From Otatea glauca (lineage: Eukaryota; Streptophyta; Magnoliopsida; Poales; Poaceae): a stretch of DNA of 64,000 nt. The position numbers were made by a program, and so were the translations under genes. The stretch lies in contig CM070725.1 of NCBI GenBank assembly GCA_036346275.1, forward strand, positions 42,160,104-42,224,103, read 5' to 3'. The notes under the pieces are model-generated. The model ran no database searches. It worked only from the letters and a program-made list of their open reading frames with translations, and was not told the DNA's origin. Of the stretch, positions 58,740-64,000 are shown piece by piece. The first letter of the stretch is position 1; each line of letters begins with the position of its first letter.

Positions 58740-61700
58740 GGCCGTAAGGGCTCACGACTCCAAGCTCACTCCTCAAGGCAACAAACTGAGCTATCCAAAG
58801 GCTTGGTGAAGATATCGACTAATTGAAGGTCACTCTCTATGAACTGAAGCGCGATATCTCCCTTCTCCACATGGTCTCTAAGGAAGTGATATCTAATATC
58901 AATGTGTTTGGTCCGGGAATGTTGCACGGGTTTTTAGCAATGCAAATAGTGAAGTGTTGTCACGAGAAAAGTGGCACCTCTCTATCTCTAACCCATAGTC
59001 CCGTAAGGTCGATCTCATCCAGAGCACTGCTACAAAGAATCGGTCTGCAAAGAACATACTCGGCCTCGGTGGTGGTCATGCAACCCTGCATCGCTTCCTA
59101 GATGACCAAGAAACAAGAGAAGTGCCAATGAATTGGCAAGTGCGAAGTGCTCTTCCTATCTATCCTACACCAAAGAAAGTCGGCATCGAAAAGGCTCTAA
59201 GAGATAGACAAGAAGACGAAGAGTACCAAATACCATAATCGGTGGTAGCACGAAGGTACTCAAGATGCGCTTGACCGCTGGCGGTAAGAGGCGCGAGGAG
59301 AAGCTTGAAATCGAGCGCACGCACACACAAATGAAATGTATGTCCGACCTCGAAGCGGTGAGGTACAAGAGGAGCCGATCATGCTCAAACTCCTTTTGAT
59401 CGCAGGCTCACCATCCTCATCGGGCTCGAGGACAGCAGTGGTGGCCATAGGAGTCATCACCGGCTTCCCATCGACATATCAAGCGCCTCAGAGGTCACGG
59501 TATACTTGCCTTGATGCAAGAAAGTACCCTCCCGAGTTTGCTTGATTTAGAAGCCAAGAAAGTAGCTCAACTCGCTCATCATACTCATCTTAAACTCTGT
59601 GCTCATCACCTCAGAAAACTGAGACACAAGCGAATGAGATGAGCCACCAAAAATGATATCGTCCACATAAATCTGGATAAGAAGAAAATGAGACTCATGG
59701 TGTCGATGAATGAGTTTTGTCTACTATGCCCATTTTGAAGTCATGGCTGAGAAGATAAGACTTGAACCTCTCATACCATGCTCTGGGGGCCTGCTTGAGT
59801 CCATACAAAGCTTTGGAGAGCTTGTATACATGACTTGGAAACTTGGGGTTCTTGAATCTCGGAGGTTGTTTGACATAAACCTCTTCCTCAATATAGCCAT
59901 TGAGGAATGCACTCTTGACATCCATTTGATAGAGCTTGAAGCCACGGGATGCAGAGAATGCAAGCGGGATCCTAATAGCCTCTAGTATAGCTACAGGGTA
60001 AAGGTCTCCTCAAAGTCAAGACCTCAACTCGAGAAAATCCTGTGCAACTAGCCTAGCCTTGTTGCGAATGACAACCCCATCCTCACTGCTTGTTTTGAAC
60101 ACCCACTTGGTCCCAATGACATTATGACCGGATGGGGCTCGACAAGTCGCCATACCTTGTTCCTCTCAAAGTTCTCAAGTTCCTCATGCATAGCATTAAT
60201 CCACGATACATCGGATAATACATGAGAAACATCCTTCGGCTCAAAGGAGGCAACGAAGGCGAGTGGAGGGTAAACCTGGACAAACTGATTTTGATCGAGT
60301 GACTGCTCAAACAGATCACCAATGATCTGATCAGGTGGATGAGAACGTTGAATATGACGGGGAGGTCCAGAAACAGAAGTGGCCTCTACCTCATGCACAG
60401 AAGAGGTAGGAGCAGAGCCACTAGCTGAAGGAGAGTCGGAAGGCAAGGGCTGGTCTCCCTGAGGTGCAGAAATCGAAACAGGAGGCACCTCAGGTGAAGA
60501 GGGGACTGGATCTGGTGGAACACTATCATCTCCATCATCCTCATCTTCTACAAAGATAGTCTCGGAGGGATAAGAAGAGCCTGAAACATCAGGTCTAGCT
60601 CCTGGGCTAGCCTCATCAAAGGTTACATCATAGGTCTCTATGATCCTATGCGCATCAACACTCCAGACCCTATAGCTACGAGAAGAGGTCGAGTAACCTA
60701 GAAAGATACCATCAGAAGAGCGAGACTCAAACTTATCTAGGTTACCAGACTTCAAGATAAAACACTTGCAACCGAAAACGCGAAAATGAGACACACTGGG
60801 CTTTCGCCCATACCTCAACTCATAAGAAGTGCGATGCAGATGTGCTCTCAAAAACACGCGATTAGAAACATGGCAAGCAAGAGCTATAGCCTCATTTCAA
60901 AACTTCCTAGAGTCTTCAGACTGTCTAGCATCGTCCCGCCATCTCAACCAAGGTCCTGTTCTTCCTTTCCACTACGCCATTCTCACGAGGGGCGAGGGAG
61001 AAGAGAAGCGATGCTCTAAACCGACTTCACACGAAACTCTCAAAGTAGGAATTCTTGAACTCCGTGCCATTATCACTGCAGATAGCTCATAATGCACTGG
61101 AAGCTCAATAGACAACCTCATTGACCAAACCCTGAAGTGAGAAAAGTCTCATCCTTCGAGGCCATGAAGAATACCCAAGAGTATCTAGAAAAATCATCAA
61201 CGATGACAAGAACATACCACTTTCCTCCTGCCGATCGCTGACATTTGGACCAACAAAGTGTCCATATGTAAAAGCTGTCACGGTGCATCACCATCACTAC
61301 GGTGGCCGGAGGATGAGAAGCGAGAACCATCTTGCCATGTCGGCAAGGAGAGCAAACTAAGTCTTTGACCATCTTGAGTTTGGGCAAACCCGAATGAGAT
61401 CGTGGTCGCTAACTCGGGTCAAATGATCAAAACCAATGTGACCAAGTCTCCTATGCCGAAGGAGAGATCACGGACTCGAAGCAATCAAACATCGAAGAGA
61501 GTCTCGGAAGAAGCGGAAAAATCAGACGAAAGACTCTCCCAAATCTAGAAATCCCAAAACTAACCCTCCCGATGAATCAAGAATTCTACAGCATTACTCT
61601 TGAAGCTTACCTCGAAAGAGTCATCGATAAGTCGAGAAAGCAGAGAGCGATTGTATTGCAACTTACTTACTAAGGCAACATCTTTAAGAATGAAATTTTG

Positions 61701-62528
61701 GTTAATGCAGATGGTACCTTTAGCAATGACTCTACTCAAGATGCATCCCCAAAAGTGATTAACTCATCACCGGGGCTCGGACTAGGGAAGAGAACCAATG
61801 AGAATCTCCGGTCATATGACGAGAACAACAGGAGTCAACAATCCAAACATCGCCCTTCCCCATCCGACGAACCTGATCAAGACACAAGAGAGAAAGATGA
61901 CTCGATCTTGGGATAGAGTGAAGACTTAGGAACCCAATATCTTGAACCATACGACACCTCAGTACCGCAGAAGAAGATCGACTCGAGTGTCTCTCTGACG
62001 CTCAACTCTCACACGATCAGGAGCAACTCTGGTAGATAATCTAGGAGTCAAAGCGGGTTGGCACACCGTGGTGCAAAAGCCGGACCATCCCGAAGAAGAT
62101 CGCTGGATCTTCTGGGAAAACACCTCACGCTACCGATATCTACCTCGATGGGAAAAATGAGGAATATCAACGGGACGGCGGAAGGCCGACTCTGAACAGC
62201 TCCGTGACTAAAACTCAAGAACTAGCATGAAAACCAAGTCCCGGACGCTGCCCAAAACAAAGCGACTCTCTAACTTCGTCTAGAAGCGGTGTGTGTCTTA
62301 GAAGCACTCAAAGTCCGGGATGACCACAATACCCTAAGAGAAGCAACACGCCACACCGAGTGATCTTGGCGCGCTCAAGGTAAATCTACTAGTGACCATC
62401 CTTCTTACGGAAGGTGCATGTGTACTTCGCCTTGCTAGAGGCGAAGCAATAGGAGTAACACCCTTCGGTGGAAGTCCTATGGACAACCCCAATGGACCTA
62501 AACACGGTGGTACTCACTCTGGGAGCTA
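58740..62528 (-). pseudogene. pol region of copia element G (PR, IN, RT, RNase H)
   Basis: The domains appear in copia order from high to low coordinates. Protease near 61850 (VWIVDSCCSRHMTGD), where the active-site DSG has become DSC. Integrase: the pre-integrase zinc region (HGKMV) and YVLVIVDDFSRYSWVFF (61387-61118), then RVFGCKCFILKSGNLDKF (60790-60700). Reverse transcriptase: MDVKSAFLNGYIEEEVYVKQ and LYGLKQAPRAWYERF (59925-59695), with the catalytic YVDD at 59658-59669. RNase H: RTKHIDIRYHFLRDH and VDIFTKPL (58930-58800). Several frameshifts and stops separate these blocks, so no full polyprotein can be made. Pol would copy the RNA and integrate the DNA. Confidence 0.93.
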
Positions 62529-63866
62529 TCACAATCTCACCACTCTTGGAGCCGCGACAATGGTGGGAAGATGCGCCGGCGTGCTCAAGGGATCAAATCC
62601 TAGACCTTGATTGAATCTACTAATCTTGGATTGATCTAGAATAAGATTGAGCTTCTTCTTGCCTCCAACAAACTTCTCGAGAGTGCTCATAAGATACTGG
62701 CAATCTCGGAAGAAAGAAGCACAAGAAGAACAGGGGGAAGGAGAGGAAGAAGAAGAACCAGAAAGAGAAAGAGAAGATCTCTCAGCACGTGCTTTTTGTT
62801 CCCCTAACACGGCTGCCTCAATCTTGAGGGCCTCACAAGAAACGCAAGGAGCATCTCTAATCCTAAGGGTTTGGTCTTTTAACTTCTTCCTAAGCTCGAC
62901 ATGGATTTGATCCACATCATCCTTAACCCCAACACACAGCAAGCAACCAGTTTTTGACTTAACTAGTAAGTCCTTAGCAAGTTGATCACACTTGACATTC
63001 AAAGCATCGTTGTCAAGTTTTAGTTGCCTACAGCCCTCACATGAGTTGACTGGGTCCTTAGAAGCATGCAATTCAAGTTCATCATTTCTAGGAGAAAGCT
63101 TTCTAAGGTGTTCGCTCATGGCATCAATTTCAGCAAGCAATTTAGGGCAATTAGCACATGATGGAGTGGAGTGAGCATGAAGAAAACTAGCCTCAACAGG
63201 AATAGCATCAACAGAAGTAGTGCTAGCATTCTTCAACCTAAGACCATCAAGTTCAGCAAACACACTATCATGTATGGTCCTTAGGTTCTCCAACTCCACA
63301 AGAATAGCATCACACAAAGAGCAATCATCAGTGACTCGGGAGGGAGAAGATCTAAGTGAAGCTAACTCCCGAGTCAAGGTACCTACTTTCTTCTCAAGCT
63401 CCGTACACCTAGCTCTAGCATGAAATTTTCCTAATTTGCAGAAAGCTTCGTTGAGCTGGTCATAGGAGGGTACCTCATCCGAGTCGCTATAGAGCTCGGA
63501 GTCGCTGATGTCGTTGGTGTCGGCCATGAAGCACATGCCGAAGAAGTCGTCACCGCCCTTCTTCTCTTGCGGATCATCCTCGCCCTCGTCGCTCCATGTC
63601 TCCGTGTCGGAGAGGTTGATGTCGTCAAGCGCGGCGATGACTCGATGGAAGAGCTTCTTGTTCTTAGAGAAGTTGCGGTACTTCTTCTCGTGTGCCGGTT
63701 CACGAACTGGAGGCTTCTTGTTGCGGTTCTTGTCGGTGTAGTCGTTCTTGCCCGAACCGCCAACGTCGTTCTTGCCCTTTTCCAGCTTGGGACAGTTCGC
63801 CCGAATATGGTTGGGGCCACCACACTCGAAGCAGGTGATCATGCCACCTCTCTTCCTCTCTCTCAC
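62529..63866 (-). pseudogene. Gag C-terminal part of element G with zinc knuckle and CxxC repeats
   Basis: An open frame of 445 codons. A zinc knuckle CFECGGPNHIRANC (residues 12-25) is followed by a basic segment, an acidic Ser/Asp segment (residues 85-135) and a long coiled coil. In it six CxxC motifs recur at residues 182, 237, 276, 308, 341 and 379, mostly about 32-39 residues apart, followed by Leu-rich helix. SIRE/Maximus Gag proteins are known for long coiled-coil extensions. Upstream (63867-64000) the Gag frame continues as KFSHAYKRVRERK but is shifted near 63905. Gag forms the particle and the knuckle binds RNA. The first Gag domain is beyond the window. Confidence 0.85.
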
Positions 63867-64000
63867 CCTCTTGTATGCATGAGAAAACTTATGACGAGAA
63901 GAGCAAGCTCATTTTCCGAAATTTTTCCAGTTGGTCATCGCTAGCTCGCAAAGGGCGTAAAGAGAGAAACCAATAGAAGGATCGGAAGAAGAAGATCCAA

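Overview
The window is nuclear DNA from a grass (Poaceae). Two intact host genes, both on the minus strand, lie in the first 12.2 kb; almost everything else is transposable elements inserted into one another. The grass assignment rests on the types of element (copia elements of the SIRE/Maximus type with long LTRs, Mutator-like elements carrying a plant mobile domain gene, hAT elements and small MITEs), on the GC-rich first exon of the 14-3-3 gene and on AT-rich intergenic DNA. I cannot name the species. I saw no rRNA, tRNA or CRISPR array.

Layout. 1-3916: the 5' end of a minus-strand copia element (gag fragment, Met-tRNA primer site, 3.4 kb LTR) that landed in another LTR, which itself lies next to a LINE remnant. 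5009-6519: a two-exon coiled-coil (WEB/ICR-like) gene with a Tourist-like MITE upstream. 10389-12187: a complete four-exon 14-3-3 gene, with a 268-bp tandem duplication starting about 200 bp upstream of its ATG. 13572-14928: a truncated LTR.

14929-42175: one Mutator-like element (MULE) on the minus strand, now about 27 kb but only about 10 kb without its insertions. It carries a MuDR-type transposase (N-terminal domain, D/E core, SWIM finger, zinc knuckle), a plant mobile domain (PMD) gene, and a third ORF with a possible GRF-like zinc motif. It is broken by five solo LTRs or LTR derivatives with exact 5-bp target duplications (J, B, C, D and, inside D, E), a further LTR (F, also inside D) with an imperfect duplication, and a hAT MITE (L).

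42176-51860: three further hAT-type units: M (non-autonomous), N (4.35 kb, BED finger/DUF659 type, decayed) and O (3.15 kb, DUF4371/ZMYM-like, decayed, perfect 8-bp duplication, nested in a MITE). 52358-52600: two broken exons resembling an NSUN2/TRM4 tRNA cytosine-5 methyltransferase. 55247-64000: the 3' LTR, polypurine tract, pol and gag of a minus-strand SIRE/Maximus-type copia element that runs off the right end.

The most interesting structure is in the LTRs. The long copia LTRs (A, B, D) hold dozens of short perfect stem-loops whose stems differ but whose loop is always ACACA (TGTGT on the element's sense strand), as if stem pairing and loop are conserved while stem sequence is free to change. 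The same LTRs, and two LTRs of another family, have a block of GGTAGCACC/GGTGCTACC inverted repeats just upstream of the TATA box. The MULE also contains a 276-bp inverted duplication like the Mu killer type of silencing locus.

All calls come from reading the sequence by eye; no database search, alignment or folding was run.
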